Of a stretch of DNA of 64,000 nucleotides, positions 9,217-17,236 are shown piece after piece. Source of the DNA: Stratiformator vulcanicus (GTDB lineage: Bacteria; Planctomycetota; Planctomycetia; Planctomycetales; Planctomycetaceae); assembly GCF_007744515.1 (NCBI RefSeq), contig NZ_CP036268.1, forward strand, positions 1,507,640-1,571,639, written 5' to 3'. A program made the position numbers and the translations under genes. Under the pieces are notes generated by a model. It was not told the DNA's origin. It searched no databases and saw only the letters and a list, made by a program, of their open reading frames with translations. Every line of letters starts with the position of its first letter. The stretch's first letter is position 1.

Positions 9217-10158
9217 ATGACCGAACATCTCGACGTCGGCGGCGTCCAGCTTTATTTGTCACCGCCCGACACATCGTCCGGAGTCTGGATCGGCCAGCCG
9301 GAAGTGTTAAAGCAGGTCATGGCCTGTTGGCTCACGCTCGACGACAAAGATCTGCCGCTCACCCCGCGTCTCGTCGGCCCGCCGGGCATCGGTAAGACGA
9401 CCCTCGGAATTGCCGCCGCCAAAGCCCGCGAGCAGTCGCTCTATATTTATCAATGCACCGCTGACACGCGACCGGAGGATCTATTGGTTCTCCCGGTGCT
9501 CGGCGAGAACGGGAATATCAAATATCACGCATCGCCGCTGGTCACGGCGATGTTATTGGGTGGTGTCTGCATCCTCGACGAGGGCAATCGAATGTCCGAG
9601 AAGTCGTGGGCGAGCCTGGCTGCCCTGCTCGATCACCGTCGCTATGTCGAAAGCATCGTGGCCGGGATTACGATTCCCGCTCACCGGGAATTCCGCTGCG
9701 TCGTCACGATGAACTCAGACGAGTCGACCTTTACGATTCCAGATTACATTCTGTCACGTTTGCAACCGGCGCTGGAGTTGGAACATCCGAAACGGGATGA
9801 GGAACTGGCGATCTTAAAATACCACTTACCGTTCGCCGAACCGGAGATGCTGAGCCTGACGGTCGATTTTTTGCAAGAGGCGCACAACCTAAAACTCGAT
9901 TTCTCGACCCGCGATGGCTTAAACGTTCTACGCTATGCCATGAAGCGACTCGCATCCGACCCCGATCATCCGATGTCGAAGGATGCCGCGTGGCAGGAAT
10001 CTTTGGAGAAATGTCTCGGAGATGATGCACTCGATTTAAACACGCTGGCCGAAAAGAAGTCTCGTTCGCTCGGCGGAAATACGCTTCCGATGGGGCTCGG
10101 CGACTTTTTCTTCGACCCCGGAGACGAATTGCATCCGGATGAGGATGATGAGGATTGA
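9217..10158 (+). CDS. MoxR-family AAA+ ATPase
   Basis: 313 residues. Walker A is GPPGIGKTT near residue 50, Walker [11 protein letters not shown] near 110, and sensor 1 VVTMNSD near 165, the layout of MoxR/RavA-like ATPases. The C-terminal tail is acidic ([14 protein letters not shown]). MoxR ATPases usually work with a VWA-domain partner to remodel or activate other proteins. No VWA gene is seen; the next large gene in the same direction (10853-12724) may be the partner, with a toxin-antitoxin pair lodged between them. It lies 73 bases after trpD. Confidence 0.9.
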   Translation: MTEHLDVGGVQLYLSPPDTSSGVWIGQPEVLKQVMACWLTLDDKDLPLTPRLVGPPGIGKTTLGIAAAKAREQSLYIYQCTADTRPEDLLVLPVLGENGNIKYHASPLVTAMLLGGVCILDEGNRMSEKSWASLAALLDHRRYVESIVAGITIPAHREFRCVVTMNSDESTFTIPDYILSRLQPALELEHPKRDEELAILKYHLPFAEPEMLSLTVDFLQEAHNLKLDFSTRDGLNVLRYAMKRLASDPDHPMSKDAAWQESLEKCLGDDALDLNTLAEKKSRSLGGNTLPMGLGDFFFDPGDELHPDEDDED

Positions 10159-10197
10159 CCAAGCGATCGAAAACCGGCAAGCCGTGGAGGTCATACG

Positions 10198-10452
10198 ATG
10201 CGAAAGACATTAATTGGAACTGTTCGCGGGAACTCAATCGAATTGGCGGGAGACGCTAAACTCCCCGAAGGCCAAGAGATCGAGGTTACAGTCGAATTCG
10301 ACCACCCGGCAGACTCGACCAAAGTCTTGCCGCCCGGGGAAGGAATCAGGCGAGCGTTCGGGTCGTGGGCAGATGATGCTGAAGAGCTTGATGCTTTTCT
10401 CGAATGGAATCGGGCGTCGCGTAAACTCGAGCGACGGGATAGTGCTGAATGA
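10198..10452 (+). CDS. VapB-like antitoxin
   Basis: 84 residues: a short N-terminal beta-rich segment (GTVRGNSIEL, then LPEGQEIEVTVEF) of the kind found in small AbrB/DUF104-like antitoxins, then a toxin-binding tail with PGEGIRRAFGSWADDAEEL and EWNRASRKLERR. An excellent GGAGG lies 9 bases before the ATG. The TGA stop overlaps the next gene's ATG (ATGA), so antitoxin and toxin are coupled. It should neutralise the adjacent PIN toxin and autorepress the pair, as known for VapBC modules; I did not identify an operator. Confidence 0.85.
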   Translation: MRKTLIGTVRGNSIELAGDAKLPEGQEIEVTVEFDHPADSTKVLPPGEGIRRAFGSWADDAEELDAFLEWNRASRKLERRDSAE

Positions 10453-10847
10453 GCTATCTTATCGACACCGACGTAATGAGTGCTTATTTGCGTGGACGCA
10501 AAGAATTGTTTGCTCGCTTCATGCAGTATTCTGGCAGATTATATATATCGACGGTCACGCTCGGCGAACTCTCCGCATGGGTTTTTCGCGCATCTTCGAC
10601 GGTTCGATTGCAAGAAGACTTCGCGGCGTTGCTCGCGGACGTTCATCTTATTGATGTCGACAGGGCGGTGGCAGAGAAGTTCGGCGAGATTCGAGCAAAG
10701 GGTTTTGATAAAGGGCAACCGACGCCGGTCGGTGACTCGTTTCTCGCTGCAACCGCTCTCGTTCATAATTTGACTCTTGTCACCCACAATATCTCCGACT
10801 TCTCGGGAATCGACGACCTGCGGATTGAAGATTGGCTTGCTGCGTGA
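10449..10847 (+). CDS. vapC: VapC-like PIN-domain ribonuclease toxin
   Basis: 132 residues with the four acidic positions of PIN nucleases: LIDTDV (Asp near 6-8), TLGELS (Glu near 40), GDSFLAA (Asp near 97) and THNISDFSGI (Asp near 117). Such toxins cleave tRNA or rRNA when not bound by antitoxin. The ATG overlaps the antitoxin stop. The pair lies between a MoxR ATPase gene and its probable partner gene, so it looks like an insertion into an older operon. Confidence 0.93.
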   Translation: MSYLIDTDVMSAYLRGRKELFARFMQYSGRLYISTVTLGELSAWVFRASSTVRLQEDFAALLADVHLIDVDRAVAEKFGEIRAKGFDKGQPTPVGDSFLAATALVHNLTLVTHNISDFSGIDDLRIEDWLAA

Positions 10848-10852
10848 CTCGC

Positions 10853-12724
10853 ATGGACTCACTTAAATTATCGCCGAAGATCACCGTATTCCCCGTCGTG
10901 CACGGGAGCGGGGACTTTGCCGTCGCGGTCCGGCAGCAAATGTTGGAGACCGAATACGATTGCCTCGCCGTTCCGTTGCCGCCTTCCTTTCAGGCGAATG
11001 TCGAAGAAGCGATACAGTATCTCCCGGCCATCACGTCCGTGGTGCAGCCTGAGCCGCGGGAGTATCACACCGACTGGTCGCCGGAATCCGATCGCGAGGA
11101 CGATGAGGAGGAGCATGCCTGCTCGTACGTGCCGATCGATCCCTGTCAACCGGTCATCGCCGCGTTGAGAATCGCTTTGCAGGAACATATACCGCGGCGA
11201 TTTATCGATTTGGAGACCTCGCACTTTGCACCGGTCACGGCCATGCTGCCCGATGCGTACGCCTTAAAGACCGTGCGTCCCGATCGGTTCGCCGCCGCCG
11301 TGCTGCCGAGTTTGGAAATCGTTCGTGAAGGGCAACCGTGGGATCGTGTTGTTGCGTTGGCCGCCCGCCTGCGTGAGTTGGAGCAGGACTTTGACTCGAT
11401 TCTCGTGGTTTGCTCGATCCTTGACTGGCCTTGGATTAAAGACGCCTATCACGATGGCGTGACTCAACAGGTCTTCGATGATGATGTTGATGACGTCGAG
11501 ACGTTTTCCGTCGCGCCGCGGACTCTGACATTTCTCTTAGGCGAATTGCCGTTTGTGACTTCGCTCTATGAGCGGGCGCGGGCGGAGCTTGATTCGGACG
11601 AGCACCTCAGCGTGGACGGGATTAAAGCCCTCTTACTGGAGACGCGCGATCGCTATCGCGCCGAACTTAAGCAGCGAGCCCGCAGAATTACCCCCAAAGG
11701 GCTAAAGATATATCTCCAATATGTCCGCAATTTGTCACTCGTCGAGCGGAGGATGACGCCCGATCTCTACACATTGGCGGTTGCGGCGCGGCAAATCTTC
11801 GGCGATGCGTTCGCGGTGCAATTAATGGAGACCGCCCGCGATTATCAATTCGACAGAGAGACCGGGTTCGCAACGCTGCGGATGGGCATCGACAAGGCGG
11901 CATTTCCTGATGGCGAAGTCGCGGAAATGATCTCCCGGCTGCCGGGGCCCCCGGTTGTATGGCGATCGCTGGCGCTGAATCGGCGTCCGCCCGAAATCGA
12001 CGAGCGGCAGTGGAAACAACGTTGGAATCCGTTTTCGCAATGCAGTTGGCCGCCCGAAGACGAGTCGATCGAAAACCTGCGTACGGCCGTCCAAGACATG
12101 GCGCTCGCGATCACCGGAGATGATCTGGCACGATCCGAGAAGTTTACGACAAGCTTGATGGATGGGCTGGACATCCGCGAGACGCTTCGCAATTGGCACA
12201 CGAACGATCTTTACGTCAAAGTCTTCCCGCCGAACCGGGGTACGCTCGATTGCGTGGTCATGCTGTTCGACTCGCCCGCTGATCCGCGTGACTACCCGTG
12301 GCGAACGACCTGGATGGCCGAGCATCAGAATGAGTCGACCCTCTGCTTCTTCGCGACCGACTTTCGGTCCGAACTGATCGGGCCGGGAATCGCACGGGCG
12401 ACATACGGCGGCGCGATGTTTCTGTTTCCGCCACGGACGGTGCCGGACATCTGGCAGGATCCGCGGTTCGATGCGGTCGATACCCTCGAGGAACGTCTGC
12501 TGCTCGCGGGATGCTTCCACGCGAAAGAACCGTATGTGGCGGTCCTCTCAGAAACCGCTCCGGGGCGTGCCTTTCAGCACATCGCGAAGCGTTTCGGCAA
12601 AAAATTGGTGCATGTACCTTCGGCCAAACTCAGCCAGGAAACGATTTCTCAACTGCGGACGTTTCACGTGTTAAACGGACGCGAAGTGCGAAGTTTTGCA
12701 TCGCATTTCATCCGCAAGCCATGA
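10853..12724 (+). CDS. large conserved hypothetical protein, possibly TraB/DUF5682-like
   Basis: 623 residues from ATG 10853; a TTG 21 bases upstream would overlap vapC and is less likely. There is no signal peptide or membrane segment. The start (ITVFPVVHGSGDFAVAVR, then YDCLAVPLPPSF) recalls proteins of the TraB/DUF5682 type, in which a conserved N-terminal His and acidic residues form a putative metallo-hydrolase site; this is a resemblance by eye only. The second half contains WNPFSQCSWPPEDESIENL and LFDSPADPRDYPWRT. Such proteins are often encoded with MoxR ATPases, which fits the gene at 9217-10158. The function is unknown. Confidence 0.75.
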   Translation: MDSLKLSPKITVFPVVHGSGDFAVAVRQQMLETEYDCLAVPLPPSFQANVEEAIQYLPAITSVVQPEPREYHTDWSPESDREDDEEEHACSYVPIDPCQPVIAALRIALQEHIPRRFIDLETSHFAPVTAMLPDAYALKTVRPDRFAAAVLPSLEIVREGQPWDRVVALAARLRELEQDFDSILVVCSILDWPWIKDAYHDGVTQQVFDDDVDDVETFSVAPRTLTFLLGELPFVTSLYERARAELDSDEHLSVDGIKALLLETRDRYRAELKQRARRITPKGLKIYLQYVRNLSLVERRMTPDLYTLAVAARQIFGDAFAVQLMETARDYQFDRETGFATLRMGIDKAAFPDGEVAEMISRLPGPPVVWRSLALNRRPPEIDERQWKQRWNPFSQCSWPPEDESIENLRTAVQDMALAITGDDLARSEKFTTSLMDGLDIRETLRNWHTNDLYVKVFPPNRGTLDCVVMLFDSPADPRDYPWRTTWMAEHQNESTLCFFATDFRSELIGPGIARATYGGAMFLFPPRTVPDIWQDPRFDAVDTLEERLLLAGCFHAKEPYVAVLSETAPGRAFQHIAKRFGKKLVHVPSAKLSQETISQLRTFHVLNGREVRSFASHFIRKP

Positions 12725-12821
12725 TGCGGATTCTTCATCCACATCTTAATCTTTCACCCGCATCAACGATCCCGCAGCAAACGCGACCCATTTCACAACG
12801 ATCGACCTTAAGCTAAATCGA

Positions 12822-13058
12822 TTATTCTTCCAGAAGGTCGCCGTTTCCGTCCCGCCCGAAATGGCGAGGGTGGTCTGTATAATAAATGGCCGACGGGTCG
12901 ATACCCGCCGACCGATGCTGATCAATGCGATCGCGAATGGCCGGGTATTCGCTGAGCCGCGGCAGTAGAGTGAGCCAAACGAAGCCGATCAGGACAACTG
13001 CGGTAATCAGACGTGCGAAGCCGACCACGCGCGCGAGATCATCTCTGGTTGCGCTCAT
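12822..13058 (-). CDS. small single-pass membrane protein downstream of yeiH
   Basis: 78 residues from ATG 13058, which overlaps the TGA of the transporter gene (ATGA), so it is translated together with it. One hydrophobic helix (LITAVVLIGFVWLTLLPRL, about residues 16-35) is followed by a soluble tail rich in His, Asp and Arg (YYTDHPRHFGRDGNGD). I do not recognise a family. The coupling suggests an accessory subunit or regulator of the YeiH-type transporter. A longer start at 13121 would run inside the transporter gene and has no support. Confidence 0.65.
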   Translation of the reverse strand: MSATRDDLARVVGFARLITAVVLIGFVWLTLLPRLSEYPAIRDRIDQHRSAGIDPSAIYYTDHPRHFGRDGNGDLLEE

Positions 13059-14500
13059 TTCGCAGCGCTTTCCATTAACTCTGCGGCCGCATCGGGAAAG
13101 ATTTGCGTATACATCAGCCACGCCATAAACAGCGTCAGCAGAATGTTAAGCGACTGCCCGCACACGTATAGAATCAATGGCTTGCCGCCGTGTAAATAGC
13201 GGCCGAGTTCGCGGAAATTGGTTTCAAGCCCGATGCTCACGAACGCGAGGCAAAAGCACCAGCCGCGCAAGGTTTTCGTCGTGCCCGCGATGATCGCGTC
13301 GACAATTTCTGACCCGCCTTCTGTGATGTAAATCGTCGTAAAAATGGCGGACGCTCCGAGAAACCCGAGCACGAATTTCGGGAAGCGAATCCAGACTTCG
13401 CGGAGGCTCGGTTGCGGGCCGTCGGGGTTCCGCTCGACGTAGGTCGTCCAGTAAACCGCAACGCCGAATGCGACTGCTCCGATCAAGATATTCTGTATCA
13501 TTTTCACAGTCGCCGCGACCGCTAGCGCCGTATCACCGAGAATACCGCCCGCGGCAGCGACCGCGCCGGTTGAGTCGATCGTTCCTCCGATCCACGCACC
13601 GCCGACGACTGGTCCAAGGTCGAGCCACACAATGACCGGCGGTAAGATGACCATCATTATGACGGTAAAGATGAGCGAGATTCCGATGGCGAGCGACAGC
13701 TCTTCTTTCTTGGCATTACACGCTGCTGCGGTCGCGATCGCGGCCGAGACGCCGCAAACCGACATGTCGGCTGAGATCACCATGTTCAGCGATTTCGACC
13801 GTATCTTTAAGACTTTCTGCCCAAAGATATATGTGCTGATTAATACGATCGGTGTCACGACCCAAGCGACAACAATGCCCGGCTGACCGAGGGCAAACAA
13901 ACGACTCAGAAGTACTTCCGCCCCCAGCAGGACCAGACCGGTCTTCGTATAAAACTCAACCATGACTGCCGGTTTGATCCACCTCGGTGTTCCGATCGTA
14001 TTGCTGATTAAGAGGCCGATGACCAGAGCCCAAAGTGGATACGACAGACTGTAGAACTTCACCGCCTCCTGCCCCGCGAGCACATAAGCGAACGTCGCCA
14101 GACCGAACACGGCGACGAAGGCAAACTCGAACCGCCGCCACGGGATGCCGAGTTGGGCGGTTCCGAAGCCGAACAGGGCCAGCAGCGTCACGAAGGAGCC
14201 GACGATCCCGACCAAGCCGCCGAACTCGGGGCCGCCAATCAGCGACGTGAGCGGGTCGTTCGACCACGTCCCCGGCTTGCCGAAGAACGGGGCAAGCGGG
14301 TTGGAAATCACCCCGCTCGCTGAGGCGAGAAACGTTGCGACCAACACGAGCGCGAAGATGCGAAAGGCGAGCTCGATCGCGAGCCAGTCTTCTGAGGGGC
14401 CGCTCTTCTCATGCTCCACGGCATCGGCGACTTCTTCGGCTGGGGCCAAAACCTCGGCGTCCGCTTCAGATTTGGAGGGCTGGTCAGTTTGGTCTGGCAT
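13055..14500 (-). CDS. yeiH: YeiH-family putative anion (sulfate) exporter
   Basis: 481 residues with about ten to twelve membrane helices after an acidic cytoplasmic N-terminus. Motifs typical of the YeiH/PSE family (PF03601) are visible: TGLVLLGAEVLLSR, SADMSVCGVSAAIATAAAC, WIGGTIDSTGAVAAAG and CLAFVSIGLETNFREL. Members are predicted to export sulfate or related sulfur anions. In a sulfatase-rich organism such an exporter may dispose of sulfate or sulfonate-derived anions, which is inference. It is longer than E. coli YeiH (about 350) because of an extra N-terminal segment and a longer central region. Confidence 0.88.
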   Translation of the reverse strand: MPDQTDQPSKSEADAEVLAPAEEVADAVEHEKSGPSEDWLAIELAFRIFALVLVATFLASASGVISNPLAPFFGKPGTWSNDPLTSLIGGPEFGGLVGIVGSFVTLLALFGFGTAQLGIPWRRFEFAFVAVFGLATFAYVLAGQEAVKFYSLSYPLWALVIGLLISNTIGTPRWIKPAVMVEFYTKTGLVLLGAEVLLSRLFALGQPGIVVAWVVTPIVLISTYIFGQKVLKIRSKSLNMVISADMSVCGVSAAIATAAACNAKKEELSLAIGISLIFTVIMMVILPPVIVWLDLGPVVGGAWIGGTIDSTGAVAAAGGILGDTALAVAATVKMIQNILIGAVAFGVAVYWTTYVERNPDGPQPSLREVWIRFPKFVLGFLGASAIFTTIYITEGGSEIVDAIIAGTTKTLRGWCFCLAFVSIGLETNFRELGRYLHGGKPLILYVCGQSLNILLTLFMAWLMYTQIFPDAAAELMESAAK

Positions 14501-14644
14501 GGGGAGCGTCGATTTCAGAGGAGCGCATTCGTGGTGACCTCCAACCTACGGCAATGCGTCGGCAAACTCGAACGTTCGAAGCGTTCAGACCTGAGGCGAA
14601 GCTCGCTATCATCGCATTTGAGTTCGAATCCGCAGGACGCACCC

Positions 14645-16048
14645 ATGCGCGACTATACCGCTGAAAGTCTTTCGCACGACCCGATCCACGGGTACATCCC
14701 GTTCGTTTCGACGACGGGGCTGCCGGAGGGCGAAGCCGCCGAGCAGGAGATCATTGATCACCCCTGGGTGCAGCGGCTCCGGCAGATTCATCAATTGCAG
14801 ACCGCGTGGTACGTGTTTCCCTCGGCGGAGCACATGCGGTTTCAGCATGTGCTCGGTGCGATGCATCTGGCCTCGGTCGTTATTGACGAGTGGTACGACT
14901 CGCTGGCCGCTGTCTGCGCGAACGTACCCTCGAAGCCGCACGTCGAATCGCTTTGCCGGATGGCGGCGTTGTTGCATGACGTCGGGCATGGTCCGTACGG
15001 TCACTTCTTCGATGACCAATACCTCGACCAGTTCGGGATAACGCACGAGACACTCGGTGCGCACATCATCATCGAAGAACTCGGTGATCTGTTGCGACGA
15101 ATCCGCCGCAATCCGAACGGGATCATGAAGCCGCTGGAGGAACTCGACCCATCGCAGGTGGCGTGGTTGATTTGTCGACCGAAGCCGGGGGATGGCGACG
15201 AGGGCCATCCCGACTGGCTCCGCAAACTGCGGAGCCTGTTCAGCGGTATCTACACGGTCGACAACATGGACTTCGTACTGCGTGATGCCTACATGTCGGG
15301 CTACAACACGCGGGCCTTCGATCTGTGGCGGCTGATCCACTATTCCTTTTTCACCGATCGGGGCCTGACCATCCACGCCCGCGGCCTGCCGACATTGATC
15401 AACTTTATCGAAACACGGGCAAATTTGTTTCGCACCGTCTATTTTCACCGCGCGGTTCGCGGCATCGACAAATCGCTTGAAGATGTTTTCGGCGAGACGA
15501 TGCCCCATTTGTTTCCCGGCAATCCGCTCGAACATCTTGATGAGTATCAGCGGCTCACCGAATCAAGCTTTCTGATCGACGTGCAGCGGCTCGCCTTGAG
15601 CGAGGATTTGGAGAAGCGGGATCTCGGCGAGCGATGGAACGACATGCTGGCACGTCGGGTGACCTGGAAGATGGCCGCTGAGCGCACGGTCAACTTTCAT
15701 TCGGCCCGCGCCCAGGCGATGGCGATTTTTTCAGTGCCCGACGAAGTAGTTGAGGGTATGGTCCGGCAGAATCTGCCTGATTCCCTCAAAGACATGCCGC
15801 TGCGTGTCGACTGTGCGAAGCACTATCACCGCCCGGCGGCCCGACTGCCCGCCGGAGGGCAGAACTATCTGCTCGACCCGGCAATCGGTGGTCCGCAAGA
15901 ACTGTCGGACGATGAACTGTTCCGCAGTCTGCCGATCAGTTTCGCCATTTTCCGCATCTACTCCCGCGACCACCGGCACGATGCCGCGGTCAATTCGGCT
16001 TTGAATGCGGTGCTTGGCGACGCGGGGGATACGAAGACGAATATGTGA
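14645..16048 (+). CDS. HD-superfamily phosphohydrolase
   Basis: 467 residues from ATG 14645; an earlier in-frame start would run through the divergent yeiH gene. HD metal ligands are present: His68 in RFQHVLGAMHLA, the HD pair 111-112 in LLHDVGHGPYGHFFDD, and a downstream Asp in VDNMDFVLRDAYMSGY. The opening DPIHGYIPF is typical of the YdhJ/SAMHD1-like family, some of which are dNTP triphosphohydrolases. The substrate here is unknown. It is divergent from yeiH with about 145 bases between starts. Confidence 0.92.
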   Translation: MRDYTAESLSHDPIHGYIPFVSTTGLPEGEAAEQEIIDHPWVQRLRQIHQLQTAWYVFPSAEHMRFQHVLGAMHLASVVIDEWYDSLAAVCANVPSKPHVESLCRMAALLHDVGHGPYGHFFDDQYLDQFGITHETLGAHIIIEELGDLLRRIRRNPNGIMKPLEELDPSQVAWLICRPKPGDGDEGHPDWLRKLRSLFSGIYTVDNMDFVLRDAYMSGYNTRAFDLWRLIHYSFFTDRGLTIHARGLPTLINFIETRANLFRTVYFHRAVRGIDKSLEDVFGETMPHLFPGNPLEHLDEYQRLTESSFLIDVQRLALSEDLEKRDLGERWNDMLARRVTWKMAAERTVNFHSARAQAMAIFSVPDEVVEGMVRQNLPDSLKDMPLRVDCAKHYHRPAARLPAGGQNYLLDPAIGGPQELSDDELFRSLPISFAIFRIYSRDHRHDAAVNSALNAVLGDAGDTKTNM

Positions 16049-16173
16049 ATCACGAAATACCTGTGATGAGAGCCGATGAGTAAAATTCGCGTGGCTCTCG
16101 AAGCGTTCTCCTGCCGGGATGATACGATGACTATTGATCTTCGAATCGTCTCTCCAATCGGAGTCTGACCAAT

Positions 16174-16404
16174 ATGTCCACTGATCTTGAAGAATACGTT
16201 CAACGCAAAGTCGATTCCGGCGAGTACGCGTCGCGAGAGGAAGTGACAGAAGCTGCGCTGAATTTGCTCAAAGACGTTGAGGGTTATCACGAATTTCGAC
16301 GAGAGGTCGGTTCTCGAATCGCGGCTGCCGACCGCGGTGAGCTGACAGCTTTCGACGTCGATTCAATTAAGGCCCAGTTGACACGCGAATGGGTTCAGCC
16401 GTGA
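16174..16404 (+). CDS. ParD-like antitoxin
   Basis: 76 residues with a ParD-type ribbon-helix-helix N-terminus: EEYVQRKVDSGEYASREEVT, then EAALNLLKD, the usual YxSxSEVVREALRLL pattern. The C-terminal half (RIAAADRGELTAFDVDSIKAQL) is the toxin-wrapping tail. It overlaps the next gene: TGA 16402-16404 lies in GTGA, and an ATG lies at 16389. Expected to repress its own promoter and neutralise the ParE-like toxin. Confidence 0.85.
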   Translation: MSTDLEEYVQRKVDSGEYASREEVTEAALNLLKDVEGYHEFRREVGSRIAAADRGELTAFDVDSIKAQLTREWVQP

Positions 16405-16712
16405 CCGGCATCGTTCGTTCAACTGAGGCGGCTCATGAAGACTTGATGCGAATCGGCCGTTACATTGCGGAGAATTCCGGGAGCCTCGAACGTGCGCTCG
16501 AAGTTCTCGATCAAATCGATTTGAAGTGCAAAAAGTATGCTCGACAGCCTTTGATGGGCGACCCGCGTCCCGATCTGGGACCAGATGTTCGGCTCTTCGC
16601 AATTTACAGTTATCTCGTCATCTATCGGCCAAGCTCGAGTGGAATCGAGGTATTGATGGTCACGCATGGTGCCCGCGATCTCCCCAAGTTGATCCGTGAT
16701 CGAATCTCGTAG
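16389..16712 (+). CDS. ParE-like RelE/ParE superfamily toxin
   Basis: 107 residues from ATG 16389, or 103 from GTG 16401 overlapping the antitoxin stop. The family pattern is clear: EAAHEDLMRIGRYIAENS, CKKYARQPLMGDPRPDL, VRLFAIYSYLVIYRP and a final EVLMVTHGARDLPKLI. ParE toxins poison DNA gyrase; RelE-like members cut mRNA. The DPRPDLGPDVRLF segment resembles the ParE group more than RelE. A second toxin-antitoxin pair within 7 kb of the first. Confidence 0.88.
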   Translation: MGSAVTGIVRSTEAAHEDLMRIGRYIAENSGSLERALEVLDQIDLKCKKYARQPLMGDPRPDLGPDVRLFAIYSYLVIYRPSSSGIEVLMVTHGARDLPKLIRDRIS

Positions 16713-16844
16713 CATTGTTGAGCTACCGATTTCGCTAACGCGAATTCCGAATTCGAGTGAAGGTCACGATGTAACGGCCGGACCGGTCGTTCCGGTCGTC
16801 GAGGTTGCCGGGGGAATCGTCACGGCCGGGGCGCGGTTCGGTCG

Positions 16845-17162
16845 ATGACGGATTGCATGACCGATATCACCGCCCCCCGCCGACTTGACGACTCGTCCCG
16901 CCGATTGCTCGAAGCGTATGCGGCTTCGACCGCCGTGCTGCTGGCGACGAACCCTGAACACGACGGTCGGATTGACCGATTGCATGACGTCGACGGACTG
17001 ACCGACGACGAATTGCCCATGCTTCACGGCCAATTGCTCGCCGCCGGGCTGATCGAATTCGATCTCAACGATCGCGACGGCGGCGTCTATAGCATCACTT
17101 CCGAAGGCAAACGCCTTCTGAGCAAGACCTCGGAAGCGGAATCAGAATCAGACGCCGCTTAA
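16845..17162 (+). CDS. small winged-helix-like hypothetical protein
   Basis: 105 residues (101 if ATG 16857 is used). It has no membrane segment. The C-terminal half reads ELPMLHGQLLAAGLIEFDL, then YSITSEGKRLLSK, which resembles the recognition helix and wing of MarR/PadR-like winged-helix proteins (LxxxGLI...YxLTxxGxxLL). The N-terminus is helical. It could be a DNA-binding regulator, but no target is apparent. A strong hairpin terminator follows 24 bases after the stop. Confidence 0.7.
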   Translation: MTDCMTDITAPRRLDDSSRRLLEAYAASTAVLLATNPEHDGRIDRLHDVDGLTDDELPMLHGQLLAAGLIEFDLNDRDGGVYSITSEGKRLLSKTSEAESESDAA

Positions 17163-17180
17163 GTGGCTTGGCCATCACGC

Positions 17181-17216
17181 GAAAAAGCCCACGGGGTGCG
17201 ACCCGTGGGCTTTTTT
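17181..17216. terminator. bidirectional intrinsic terminator
   Basis: A perfect 9-bp stem, GCCCACGGG (17187-17195) with CCCGTGGGC (17202-17210), encloses a 6-base loop. It is flanked by AAAAA on the left and TTTTTT on the right, so it works for both strands. It serves the gene ending at 17162 and the convergent OmpA-like gene ending at 17237. Confidence 0.95.
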
Positions 17217-17236
17217 GTTTCGCAACAATTGATTCA

